64,000 nucleotides of DNA, from NCBI RefSeq assembly GCF_000770795.1, contig NZ_JRKJ01000023.1, positions 124,001 through 188,000 of the forward strand, written 5' to 3'. The translations under genes and the position numbers were made by a program. Origin of the DNA: Lysobacter dokdonensis DS-58. Its GTDB lineage: Bacteria > Pseudomonadota > Gammaproteobacteria > Xanthomonadales > Xanthomonadaceae. Shown piece after piece: positions 9,742 through 18,513 of this stretch; the stretch's first letter is position 1; every line of letters starts with the position of its first letter. The notes beneath the pieces were generated by a model. That model ran no database searches and had not been told where the DNA came from. It saw only the letters and a program-made list of their open reading frames with translations.

Positions 9742-11781
9742 ATGAATTGGCAAACCACGACACGCGGCGTGCTGTGCATCGCCGCACTATCCATCCTCGC
9801 CGCATGCGGTGGCGGGAATGCGGGAAGTCCGCAGCCCAGGAAGAAATCCACGCCCGTCGCCGCCGCGCCGGCATGGTCGCGCCCGAGCATCCGCACGGGC
9901 GGCGGACACCAGAAGCAACCGGTCACCAACTTCGGATTCGTCGGGGAAGACTTCCCGAACCTGCGCGAATCGCGCACGGCCGCCAACTGCGACCCGGCCC
10001 ATCCCGACAACGCGAACTTCGCGGCCAACGTCATCGACGTCGGGCCGACGCAGTCGCTCACCAACCTCACCCAGGTCGCATGGGAATCGCTGCCGGCGCA
10101 CACGATGGTGCGCATCCATCCCAAGGCGACGCCGTACAACGAGCGCATCTTCATCGTCACCGGCGATATCAAGGTCTGCGGCATCCGCGACGCCAACGGC
10201 GCGCGCCCGAAGATCTCGGGCCTGAACGGGCGCGTGCGCAACAGCAGCGCGCTGCAAAGCCTGATCGGCACGCCGGCGCAGGAATACTCGACCGTCAATC
10301 GCGGCATCGTGGCTATCGCGCGCGACAGCGGCATCCGCAACATCGCCGTGGAGGGCCTGAACCTCACGGCCACGATGTCGCCGCCCTATTCCGGCGACGA
10401 CCACGCGGCCAGCTACATCGGCATGGACAACCAGCCGCACCTGTACAACAACCACACCGGTTGCCTGTACGTCTCGCGCGCGCAGGACGTGACGATCCGC
10501 GACAACGAGTTCTCGTTCTGCCCGGTCGGCGTGTACGTCATCAGCCGCGGGCTCGACTACGGCGGCGACCACTACCTGACGCGCAATTTCATGCTGGAAG
10601 GGAACTTCTTCCACGACAACGGGCTGGTCGACGACTACAACGTGCACCAGGCCTACATCCAGGGCGTCAACTTCATCGTCCAGTACAACTACTTCGGCAA
10701 CCCGATCCGCTGGGACATCGACAATAGCGGCACGATCGACACCGACGAGGCGTCGAACGGCAACGACCTGAAGATGCGCACCGTCGGCGAGCTGGTGCGT
10801 TACAACTATTTCGAGAATGGCGCGCACGCGATCGACCTGATCGACATCGAGGACTTCCGTCCTTCCGTTTTCCCGTGGCTCTTCGACCTGCTCGCCGACC
10901 AGCAGCCGGCCGTCGCCACGGCCGCGGCGCGCACGCAGATGCAGCGCGACTGGGCCAAGTACGACGCCGGCAGCTACATGTACGGGAACATCTTCCGCCG
11001 CGACGAGAAGGTGCACGAGCAGACGATGGGCGCCTCGATGGTGCACTTCGGTTCGGACAACAGCCCGATCGACGGCCGCCGCGGCACGCTGCGGTTCTAC
11101 TTCAACACCATCGTCACCAGCCTGGACAAGCATTCCAGCTCGGGCGCGGCGACGTTGTTCAGCTGCTGCCTGGACAACGCCGACTCGTACGTCTACTACG
11201 ACGGCAATCTCGTGCTGGATCCCAACCAGGTCGACTTCCGCATGGTCGTCGGCGGCAAGAATTACGGCGTGGTCCGTCGCCGCACGCCGAACGAGTTCTG
11301 GGGCCGCTACATCGCGGTCAACAACGCCGTGCAGGTGATGAGCGCGACCAACACGCTCGCCAACGCACAGCCCTTCCACTGGAACACGTACAAGGGCGAG
11401 CAGATCGAGCTGCGGCGCAACTTCGTCACCAGCAACTGGAACCAGCCCTTGTGGACGGGCTACCCGACGCCCGGTTACGGCGACAACGAAGTCGCGATCC
11501 CTGACTTCAGCTACCCCGGTGCGCACGATATGCACCACGTCACCGGTGCGGCGAACCTGCTGGTCGGCGGCCTCGCGCTCGACGTGCGCACCACTGCACC
11601 CCTGACGGGAAGCGCCGTTTGCAACCAGGCGGTCGCGTGGACGAACGACATTCCGTCGGCGGTGCGCCCGAACTACCAGGTCCGCCTGCAGGACAACGGC
11701 GCCGGCGGTTGGACGCCGGGCGTGCTCGTCGTCAGCGCACGCAGCGCGCACACGACGCTGGGGGCGAGCCAATGCAATTGA
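9742..11781 (+). CDS. Right-handed beta-helix lipoprotein with an EF-hand loop
   Basis: 679-residue predicted lipoprotein. The N-terminal signal ends in lipobox LAAC with Cys22, followed by a Gly/Pro linker and the motif WSRPSIRTGG (from W45). The body has parallel beta-helix character, with repeated short strands and Asn/Gly turns (for example VTIRDNEFSFCPVGVYVI). A perfect EF-hand-type loop DIDNSGTIDTDE lies at residues 325-336. No pectate-lyase catalytic set was recognised, so the substrate is unknown. ATG 9742 follows AGGGGGAG. Its 3' end overlaps the next lipoprotein gene by ten bases. Alternatives are a polysaccharide lyase-like enzyme or a surface binding protein. Confidence 0.8.
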   Translation: MNWQTTTRGVLCIAALSILAACGGGNAGSPQPRKKSTPVAAAPAWSRPSIRTGGGHQKQPVTNFGFVGEDFPNLRESRTAANCDPAHPDNANFAANVIDVGPTQSLTNLTQVAWESLPAHTMVRIHPKATPYNERIFIVTGDIKVCGIRDANGARPKISGLNGRVRNSSALQSLIGTPAQEYSTVNRGIVAIARDSGIRNIAVEGLNLTATMSPPYSGDDHAASYIGMDNQPHLYNNHTGCLYVSRAQDVTIRDNEFSFCPVGVYVISRGLDYGGDHYLTRNFMLEGNFFHDNGLVDDYNVHQAYIQGVNFIVQYNYFGNPIRWDIDNSGTIDTDEASNGNDLKMRTVGELVRYNYFENGAHAIDLIDIEDFRPSVFPWLFDLLADQQPAVATAAARTQMQRDWAKYDAGSYMYGNIFRRDEKVHEQTMGASMVHFGSDNSPIDGRRGTLRFYFNTIVTSLDKHSSSGAATLFSCCLDNADSYVYYDGNLVLDPNQVDFRMVVGGKNYGVVRRRTPNEFWGRYIAVNNAVQVMSATNTLANAQPFHWNTYKGEQIELRRNFVTSNWNQPLWTGYPTPGYGDNEVAIPDFSYPGAHDMHHVTGAANLLVGGLALDVRTTAPLTGSAVCNQAVAWTNDIPSAVRPNYQVRLQDNGAGGWTPGVLVVSARSAHTTLGASQCN

Positions 11782-13508
11782 TCTCGATCATGCGCAACGC
11801 GACCTTCATCGCTGCACTGATCGCCCTCGCCGCCTGTGGCGGCGGGGGCGGAGGTGCGCCAAAGCCGCAACGCACCGCCATCGCGCCGCGCGCACCGGTC
11901 ACCGCGCCGGCGCCGCCGTGGTCGCGTCCCACGATCCGCACGGGCGGGCCCAATCGCGCGACCAACGTGCGTCGCACCGGCATCGGCGGCAATGGATACC
12001 TCGACTACGGTTGCATCAGCGATGCAACGCGGCCTGCGGGCTGGAGCAGTCTCTTCGTGCGCGCCGGCGCGGCGGGCAATGGCACGCGCGGGAATCCCTA
12101 CGGCACGATCGGCCAGGCCATCGCGGCCGGCGGCGATGCGAAGACGGTGGTGTGCGTCGCGGCGGGCACGTACGTGGCGAACATCCACCTCGGGATGCGC
12201 CGGAACCACATCCTCGTCGGCGGGTTGAATGGCAACTTCACCGCGCGCGATCCCATCGCGTGGCGCACGACGACGATGCCCACGGACCTGGCGCGACCCG
12301 TCATCGACGCCGAAGCGCCGGTCGAACTCGTGATCGACGGTTTCGTCGTGACCGGCACGCACGCGCGCGGGATCCTGGCGACGACGTGGGACGCCAGCGA
12401 GCGCATCACGTTGCGCAACAACCACGTGCATCACAACGGGTGTTCGACGCCGACCGCGAGTTCGGATTGCGGCGGGATCGAAGTGGGTGGCGGGCGCACG
12501 GTCGCGGTGGAAATCGCGAACAATCTCGTCGAAGAGAACGGCGGCGGCCACCACGGCGGCGGCATCGACGTCGGCGGCGCGACCGAGAACCTCGGGTTCC
12601 TCGACCAAACGACCGGCGCCAACGATGGTTTCGGCACCGTCGTGACGATGACCGGGCTGGTGGCGAACGTGCACCACAACGTCATCCGCAACAACCGTCT
12701 GTACGAAGAATCGTTACCGCACGGCGCGGGCATGGCCATCGGGATGCACGGCGACGTGCACCACAACGTGTTCTTCGGCAACGACACGGTGAGCGACGGC
12801 GATCATTACGGCGTCGGCGCGGGCCTGATCGGGCAGCACGATCGTGGTGGCAGTGCGTCGGTGGCGTTGCTCGTGGTGCGCAACAACTGGTTCGAAGCCA
12901 ACCGCACGACCAAGCTCGGGTCGGCGATCTTCCTGGACCAGTACACGGTGGGCTACGTCTACAACAACGTCGTCGTGCGCAACTTCGGCACGGGCGCGAT
13001 CATCGTGGACGGCAACTGCGGGGATACGTGCGCAGGCCCGAACGGCAACCAGGGCCGCAATTTCGCGACCATCGTGAACAACACGGTCGCCGACAACGAC
13101 GGCGCGGGCCTGGCGGTGCAGGACAGCACCGCGCACGTGTACTACAACGTGTTCTGGCGCAACCGCGATGCGGATGTCGACGGCGATATCGAATCGCTCA
13201 ACGGTTCGCCGGGCGCCGACAACCGCATCCGCGGCGCGTACAACATCATCGACTTCGATCCGGCGCAATTTCCGTTGCTGACGAACTCGGTCAGTGGCGA
13301 GGCGATCCCGAACCTGCTGCGTTCGCTGGCGAACAAGGACTATCGCCTGACCGATCCGGACAACGCGCTGCAGCCGTATCGCTTCGACCAGGCATTCGTC
13401 CCGGCGATCGCGCTGCCGACGGCGTTGCAGCCTCCGGCCGACGATTACGACGATGTGCCGAGGCCCGACGGACAGGGGCGCTACTTGTACGGCGCGTACG
13501 GACGATAG
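11772..13508 (+). CDS. Second beta-helix lipoprotein, partial paralogue of its neighbour
   Basis: 578 residues from ATG 11772; an in-frame ATG at 11790 would remove six residues. Lipobox LAAC gives Cys22 at the same position as in the preceding protein, and the same post-lipobox motif follows (WSRPTIRTGG from W50). The body begins with a segment like parallel beta-helix (DUF1565-type) domains (GTRGNPYGTIGQAIAAG, VVCVAAGTYVANI), then coils rich in N-N-x-V/I turns (ITLRNNHVHHNG). Several Cys pairs suit a periplasmic or surface location. Substrate and function are unknown. Tight overlap and the shared N-terminal motif imply co-expression and common sorting with the upstream gene. Confidence 0.8.
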   Translation: MQLISIMRNATFIAALIALAACGGGGGGAPKPQRTAIAPRAPVTAPAPPWSRPTIRTGGPNRATNVRRTGIGGNGYLDYGCISDATRPAGWSSLFVRAGAAGNGTRGNPYGTIGQAIAAGGDAKTVVCVAAGTYVANIHLGMRRNHILVGGLNGNFTARDPIAWRTTTMPTDLARPVIDAEAPVELVIDGFVVTGTHARGILATTWDASERITLRNNHVHHNGCSTPTASSDCGGIEVGGGRTVAVEIANNLVEENGGGHHGGGIDVGGATENLGFLDQTTGANDGFGTVVTMTGLVANVHHNVIRNNRLYEESLPHGAGMAIGMHGDVHHNVFFGNDTVSDGDHYGVGAGLIGQHDRGGSASVALLVVRNNWFEANRTTKLGSAIFLDQYTVGYVYNNVVVRNFGTGAIIVDGNCGDTCAGPNGNQGRNFATIVNNTVADNDGAGLAVQDSTAHVYYNVFWRNRDADVDGDIESLNGSPGADNRIRGAYNIIDFDPAQFPLLTNSVSGEAIPNLLRSLANKDYRLTDPDNALQPYRFDQAFVPAIALPTALQPPADDYDDVPRPDGQGRYLYGAYGR

Positions 13509-13540
13509 CGCGTCAGTTCGTCGCCGCTTCCCCTTCGCCA

Positions 13541-13606
13541 GCCCGCGCTGCTCGCGCGGGCATTCCTGACGCCACGCGCCAGTGCCGCGCAAGCGGCGTC
13601 AGGAAT
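13541..13606. terminator. Tandem hairpins between convergent genes
   Basis: Two perfect inverted repeats lie between the convergent lipoprotein and dacC genes: GCCCGCGC / GCGCGGGC (13541-13548, 13554-13561) and the adjoining 12-base ATTCCTGACGCC / GGCGTCAGGAAT (13562-13573, 13595-13606). The second includes the dacC stop codon. Neither has a long T-tract. They probably act as bidirectional terminators or mRNA 3'-end stabilisers. Confidence 0.6.
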
Positions 13607-14813
13607 CCCACCACATCATCAACTCATCCCACATGCGCTTGAAGAAGCCACCTTCTTCCACCGCATTGAGCGCGACGAGCGGGCGTTGCGCGACGACCTT
13701 GCCGTCGAGCGTGACTTTCACGCTGCCGATCTTCTGGCCTTTCGCGATGGGCGCGACGAGGGTCTTCGGAATGTCCATGCTGGGCTTGAGCTGCGCGTAC
13801 TTGCCGCGCGGGGTGCTGACGAGCATCGGCGCGTCGACGCCGAGTTGCACTTCGTCGGCCGCGCCCTTCCACACCTTCTGCTTCGAGATCGCCTTGTTGG
13901 CCTCGTACAGGCGGTGCGTTTCGAAGAAGCGGAAGCCCCAGTTGAGCAGCGCCTGCGAATCCACGGCGCGCTGGTTTTCGCTCGTCGAGCCCATGACGAC
14001 CGAGATCAGGCGCTGGTCGCCGCGCTTGGCCGAGGCCATCAGGCAGTAGCCGGCGCCGCTGTGGTGGCCGGTCTTGATGCCGTCGACCGACGGATCGCGC
14101 CACAACAGCAGGTTGCGGTTGCGCTGCGTGATCGGGCCGACGGTGTATTCCTTGATCTTGTTGTACGAATACGCTTCGGGGAAATCGCGGATCAATGCGC
14201 GGCCGAGCATCGCCAGATCGTGCGCGGTCGAGACGTGGCCCGGCTGCGACAGGCCGTGCGGGTTCTCGAAATGCGATTGCTTCATGCCGATGCGCTGCGC
14301 ATAGGCGTTCATCAGCGAGGAGAATGCGTCTTCGCTGCCGGCGACGTGTTCGGCGAGCGCGATGGCCGCGTCGTTGCCCGACTGCACCACCATGCCCTTT
14401 TCCATCTCGACCAGCGGCGCGGTCTTGTTCACTTCGAAACCGCTGTAGCTGCCTTCGGTGCCCGCGCCGCCTTCGCGCCAGGCGTGCTCGCTCATCATCA
14501 CCGGGTCGGTGCCCTTCACCTTGCCGGACTTCATTTCGGCGGCGACGACGTAGCTGGTCATCACCTTGGTGATGCTCGCCGGTTCGACCTGCATGTCGGC
14601 GTTGTCGCCCGCGAGGATCTGGCCCGTCGCGAAATCCATCAACACCCAGGCCTTGCCCTGGATCTGCGGCGGCGGCGGGACCGGCAACGAATCGCTCAGC
14701 GCGGCGGGCGCGGCGGGCGTCGCGACGGGGGCCGGCGTCTGCGCGAGCGCGAGGCCGATGGCGGACGTGGCGAGGGCCGCGAGCGTGAGGGCGGCAAGGG
14801 GACGGACGTTCAT
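13599..14813 (-). CDS. dacC: D-alanyl-D-alanine carboxypeptidase (PBP5/6 type)
   Basis: Periplasmic, membrane-tethered DD-carboxypeptidase that trims the terminal D-Ala from peptidoglycan stem peptides. 404 residues from ATG 14813, with a signal peptide at the start. The three penicillin-binding motifs are present: S80-x-x-K83 (SITK), S145-G-N (QSGNDAA) and KTG (GIKTGHHSGAG). The C-terminal part fits the PBP5 C-terminal beta domain, ending in an amphipathic membrane-anchor helix (FFKRMWDELMMWW). It is last in the elongation operon, after rlpA, as in many gammaproteobacteria. Which of dacA or dacC applies cannot be decided from sequence alone. Confidence 0.95.
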   Translation of the reverse strand: MNVRPLAALTLAALATSAIGLALAQTPAPVATPAAPAALSDSLPVPPPPQIQGKAWVLMDFATGQILAGDNADMQVEPASITKVMTSYVVAAEMKSGKVKGTDPVMMSEHAWREGGAGTEGSYSGFEVNKTAPLVEMEKGMVVQSGNDAAIALAEHVAGSEDAFSSLMNAYAQRIGMKQSHFENPHGLSQPGHVSTAHDLAMLGRALIRDFPEAYSYNKIKEYTVGPITQRNRNLLLWRDPSVDGIKTGHHSGAGYCLMASAKRGDQRLISVVMGSTSENQRAVDSQALLNWGFRFFETHRLYEANKAISKQKVWKGAADEVQLGVDAPMLVSTPRGKYAQLKPSMDIPKTLVAPIAKGQKIGSVKVTLDGKVVAQRPLVALNAVEEGGFFKRMWDELMMWWDS

Positions 14814-14894
14814 GGGCAAGGCGGCTCCGGGAATGCGAGCGGAAAGGGGAAAGACGGGGATTCTAGAGGTCCCGCGCGGACGCGGGCGTGGATT

Positions 14895-16154
14895 TCAATC
14901 GCGCACGACGTTCGGGCGTCCGAAACCGAGACCGGCGACGGTCGCGCTGAGTTCCGCGACGCGCTCGCTGGCGACGGGGCCGACGCGCAGGCGCCACACC
15001 TTCTGCCCGGAGGCATTGGCATCGAGCAGGCGTGCATCGCGAATGCCCGCGCCTTCCAGCATCGCCAGCGCGCGCTCTGCATTGGCGCGCGCGGCGAAGC
15101 TCGCGACCTGGAGCACGACGTCGTCGCCCTTCACCGCGGGCGCGGGTCTGGTTTCGTTCGAAGCGGCCGTATCGACGCGCGGCGGCGGCTTCACCGGTGC
15201 GACGGGCGTGTCGGCCTGGCGCTTGTCGGGCGTGCCCGACTTGCCGGTGGCGACGCGCACCTGGCGCTCCTTCATCCACTTGTCGAACTCGTCGGCCGTC
15301 ATCGCCTTGCCGTCCTGGCGCATGTCGAAGCGCCAGGGGCCGGGCGGCGTGGGTTCGGGTTCGTTGCTCGCGGCTGCCGGTTTGCGTTCGCCCGCTTCGG
15401 CACCGGCGATCGGCAACGCGGCGACCATGCGGTCCATCGCGCTGGGCGCAACGGGCGGCGGCGCCGGATCGGGTGCGGCGACGCGCATGTCGGGGCCGCG
15501 ATCGTCCACGGTCAGTGCGCGCACTTCCACGCGCGCGGTGCCGGCGGGGTACACGCCGAGTTTCACCGCCGCGGCGTAACTCAGGTCGATGACGCGTCCA
15601 TCGTGGAAGGGACCGCGGTCGTTCACGCGCACGATCACCGACTTGCCGTTCGCCAGGTTGGTCACGCGCGCGAACGAGGGCAACGGCAGGGTCTTGTGCG
15701 CCGCGCTGAAGGCGTACATGTCGTACACCTCGAGCGACGAGGTGCGCCGGCCGTGGAATTTCTGGCCGTAGAACGAGGCCGTGCCGCTTTCGACGTAGCC
15801 CGACGGATCGTCGAGCACGTGGTACTGCTTGCCGAGCACGGTGTAGTCGCGGTTGCCGTACCGCGAACGCGGCTCGGGGACGACGTCGGGTTCGGGGATC
15901 AGGTGCACGTCGTCGATCGGCGGCGGCGCGCTGTCCTTCACGAGCGGCGCGTACAGGCCGCCGGCGGTGTAGTCGCCGCGCTTGGACGTGTCTTCCTGCG
16001 CGGGCGCGTACGGCGAACGGCGCTGCGCGCCCGATGCGCTCGCGGGCGCCCTGGAACCGCTCGTCGACGCGGACTGCGACGGGGGCGGCGACTTGCTCGG
16101 CGCACCGGAACATGCGGCGAGCAACACGCACACCACCGGCAGCGCGCGCTTCAT
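14895..16154 (-). CDS. rlpA: RlpA septal-ring lytic transglycosylase, lipoprotein
   Basis: 419-residue lipoprotein; ATG 16154, lipobox LAAC with Cys15. A long Ser/Pro/Ala linker precedes the double-psi beta-barrel domain (about 115-215: SGTASFYGQKFHGRRTSS, then VRVNDRGPFHDGRVIDLS). The C-terminal SPOR domain (about 335-415) binds denuded glycan at the septum. The family cleaves peptide-free glycan strands in some species and has lost activity in others. The start overlaps the mltB stop as ATGA. The neighbours are all elongation and wall-remodelling genes. Confidence 0.94.
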   Translation of the reverse strand: MKRALPVVCVLLAACSGAPSKSPPPSQSASTSGSRAPASASGAQRRSPYAPAQEDTSKRGDYTAGGLYAPLVKDSAPPPIDDVHLIPEPDVVPEPRSRYGNRDYTVLGKQYHVLDDPSGYVESGTASFYGQKFHGRRTSSLEVYDMYAFSAAHKTLPLPSFARVTNLANGKSVIVRVNDRGPFHDGRVIDLSYAAAVKLGVYPAGTARVEVRALTVDDRGPDMRVAAPDPAPPPVAPSAMDRMVAALPIAGAEAGERKPAAASNEPEPTPPGPWRFDMRQDGKAMTADEFDKWMKERQVRVATGKSGTPDKRQADTPVAPVKPPPRVDTAASNETRPAPAVKGDDVVLQVASFAARANAERALAMLEGAGIRDARLLDANASGQKVWRLRVGPVASERVAELSATVAGLGFGRPNVVRD

Positions 16155-17344
16155 GGAGGCGTGGCCTGCAGGGGCGTGGACGGCGTGGGCATGGACGTCA
16201 CGGGCGCGACGGGCACGGTGGCCTGTTGCGTCTGTTGCGCGACCAGCGCATCGCGCCCGGCAATGGATTCGGCGAGCTGGTGCACGGCCGTGGCGTACAG
16301 ACGCGAGGTGTTGTACTTCGTGATCGCGCGGAAGTTGCCGAACACCATCCAGTACTCGGTGCCGCCCGCGCCGTCGAAGCGCACGACCTGCGCGGGCGTC
16401 TTCGCGGCCAGCGGGATGTTGGTCGAATACCCCAGCGGCGCGAACATCTCGTAGGGCTGCATCACGTCGATGTCGGTGGCGCTGTAGTCGGCCGCCGACG
16501 AAGCGCGCAATGCCGGCGCCATCACCGGGCCGCCGCGCGTCCACCCGCCCTTCTTCTGGAAGTAGTTGGCGACCGATTCGGTGACGTCGTCGATGTTGTC
16601 GAACAGATCGCGCTTGCCGTCGTTGTTGCCGTCGACCGCGTACTGGCGGTAACTCGACGGCATGAACTGGCCCCAGCCCATCGCGCCGGCATAGCTGCCC
16701 TTGAGCTGCGTGATGTCCATGCCCGTTTCCTTGCCGAGCGCGAAGAACTGCCCCAGCTCGTCGCGGAAGAAGGCTTCGCGCTGGTTCTCGCGCGCGACCT
16801 TGGCCGGATCGCCGGTGCGCGGGTAGTTGAAGGCGAGCGTGTACAGCGCATCGATGACCGGATAGCTGCCCTTGTTGCCGCCGTAGCTGGTTTCCACGCC
16901 GATGATCGCGGTGATGATTTCCGCCGGCACGCCGAACCGCGCTTCAGCGCGCGCGAGTGCGTCGGCGTTCTTCGCCATGAACGCCTTGCCGCCGTCGATG
17001 CGGCCCTGCGTGATGAAGATCGGACGGTAATCGCGCCACGGCTTGGCCTCGGCCGGGCGCGACATCGCGGCGATGATGCCGTCGCGGATCTGCGCCTTGC
17101 CCAGGACCGACTCGATGTACGCCGGATCGATGTCGTACTTCGCGGCGGTCAGGCGCACGAAGTCCGCGCGCGCGGCGGTGATGTCGCGCATCTGCGGCGG
17201 GATCGGCGCGGCCGGCGTCGCGGGCGCGGGCGCCACGCGCGTGGCGGCGGGCGGCGGCGTCGTCTGCGGAGAAGGCGGGGCCTGGGTCGCGCACGCGGTC
17301 AGCGCGGCCAGCGGAATGAGCAGTGCTGCACGAAAATACGTCAT
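16151..17344 (-). CDS. mltB: Membrane-bound lytic murein transglycosylase B
   Basis: 397-residue lipoprotein from ATG 17344; lipobox LTAC with Cys18. Catalytic Glu151 lies in GVETSYGG, and the family blocks GAMGWGQFMPSSYR, DGNNDGKRDLFDN and the terminal NYNxS-like KYNTSRLYA are present. MltB cleaves glycan strands with formation of 1,6-anhydro-MurNAc ends. It sits between rodA and rlpA; its stop overlaps the rlpA start. The C-terminal tail beyond the catalytic domain is Pro/Thr-rich. Confidence 0.95.
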   Translation of the reverse strand: MTYFRAALLIPLAALTACATQAPPSPQTTPPPAATRVAPAPATPAAPIPPQMRDITAARADFVRLTAAKYDIDPAYIESVLGKAQIRDGIIAAMSRPAEAKPWRDYRPIFITQGRIDGGKAFMAKNADALARAEARFGVPAEIITAIIGVETSYGGNKGSYPVIDALYTLAFNYPRTGDPAKVARENQREAFFRDELGQFFALGKETGMDITQLKGSYAGAMGWGQFMPSSYRQYAVDGNNDGKRDLFDNIDDVTESVANYFQKKGGWTRGGPVMAPALRASSAADYSATDIDVMQPYEMFAPLGYSTNIPLAAKTPAQVVRFDGAGGTEYWMVFGNFRAITKYNTSRLYATAVHQLAESIAGRDALVAQQTQQATVPVAPVTSMPTPSTPLQATPP

Positions 17345-17400
17345 CGCGCCGGAATGTAGCGCAGAAACAACACGATGCAAACCGGATCGAAGGGTGCGCT

Positions 17401-18513
17401 TCAGGTCGTGTGCCGTGGGCGATGCGCACCGACGGCCATCACCAGCCCCAATCCGGCGAGCAACGACACCGCCGAGGTGCCGCCGTAACTCAGGAGCGGC
17501 ATCGGCACGCCGACCACGGGCAACATCCCCGAGATCATCCCGCCGTTGACGATCACGTACACGAAGAACGACAGGCCCAGCGCGCCCGCCAGCAGGCGCG
17601 AGTAGCCATCGCGCGCTTCGGCCGCGATCCACAGGCAGCGCCCGATCACGAACAGGTACAGCGCGAGCACCGTGGCCACGCCGATCCAGCCGAACTCCTC
17701 GCTGAGCACCGCGAAGATGAAGTCGGTCGTGTGTTCGGGCAGGTAGTCCAGGTGCGATTGCGAGCCCTGCCCCCACCCCTTGCCCGTCATGCCGCCCGCG
17801 CCGATGGCGATCTTCGACTGGATGATGTTCCAGCCGGCGCCGAGCGGATCGGATTCGGGGTTGAGGAAGGTCAGGATGCGTTCCTTCTGGTACTCGCGCA
17901 GCATGAAGAACCACGCGGCCGGCGCCACCGCCGCCACGCCCGCCGCCGCGGCGACGAACCACCACCACGACAGCCCCGCGAGGAACAGCGCGAACACGCC
18001 GCTGGAGGCCACCAGCATCCCGGTGCCGAAGTCCGGCTGCAGCAGGATCAACCCGAGCGGGATCGCGATCAGCGCGCCGGAGACCAGCACGACGCGGACG
18101 TTCGGCGGCAGCGGTTCGCGCTGCAGGAACCACGCGACCATCATCGGCAGGCTGAGCTTGATCACTTCCGACGGCTGGAAATAGAACACGCCGAGGTTGA
18201 TCCAGTGGTTGCCGTGCTTGCCCTGCCCGATCGCGAGCACGAGCAGCAACGGCAGCAACGACACGCCGTACACCAGCGGCGACCAATGCCGCAGCCGCGT
18301 GGGCGGAATGCGCGAAAGGCCCCACATCGCCGCCAGGCCCACCGCGAAGCGCGCGCCCTGCGCGTAGACCAATCGCGGCGTTTCAGCGCCCGCGCTATAC
18401 AGCACGGCCAGGCCGATGCCCATCAACGCGAGCAGCGCGCCGAGCAGCCACGAGTCGACCGTGCGCATGATGCGCGCGAACAGGTCGACGCCGATGCGCA
18501 GGATCGCGTTCAT
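17401..18513 (-). CDS. rodA: Peptidoglycan glycosyltransferase RodA
   Basis: 370-residue SEDS-family integral membrane glycosyltransferase that polymerises lipid II for lateral wall growth together with PBP2. About ten hydrophobic helices. SEDS signatures include NHWINLGVFYFQPSEVIKLS, LQPDFGTGM and SYGGTSAVSLLAGLGL near the C-terminus. The ATG at 18513 overlaps the mrdA stop (ATGA), coupling synthesis of the two partners. Confidence 0.97.
   Translation of the reverse strand: MNAILRIGVDLFARIMRTVDSWLLGALLALMGIGLAVLYSAGAETPRLVYAQGARFAVGLAAMWGLSRIPPTRLRHWSPLVYGVSLLPLLLVLAIGQGKHGNHWINLGVFYFQPSEVIKLSLPMMVAWFLQREPLPPNVRVVLVSGALIAIPLGLILLQPDFGTGMLVASSGVFALFLAGLSWWWFVAAAAGVAAVAPAAWFFMLREYQKERILTFLNPESDPLGAGWNIIQSKIAIGAGGMTGKGWGQGSQSHLDYLPEHTTDFIFAVLSEEFGWIGVATVLALYLFVIGRCLWIAAEARDGYSRLLAGALGLSFFVYVIVNGGMISGMLPVVGVPMPLLSYGGTSAVSLLAGLGLVMAVGAHRPRHTT

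Noticed and set aside
13541-13606. Adjacent inverted repeats considered as an attachment site or insertion-sequence end
   Set aside because: They lie between convergent genes, include the dacC stop codon, and have no transposase or target duplication. Terminator hairpins explain them better.
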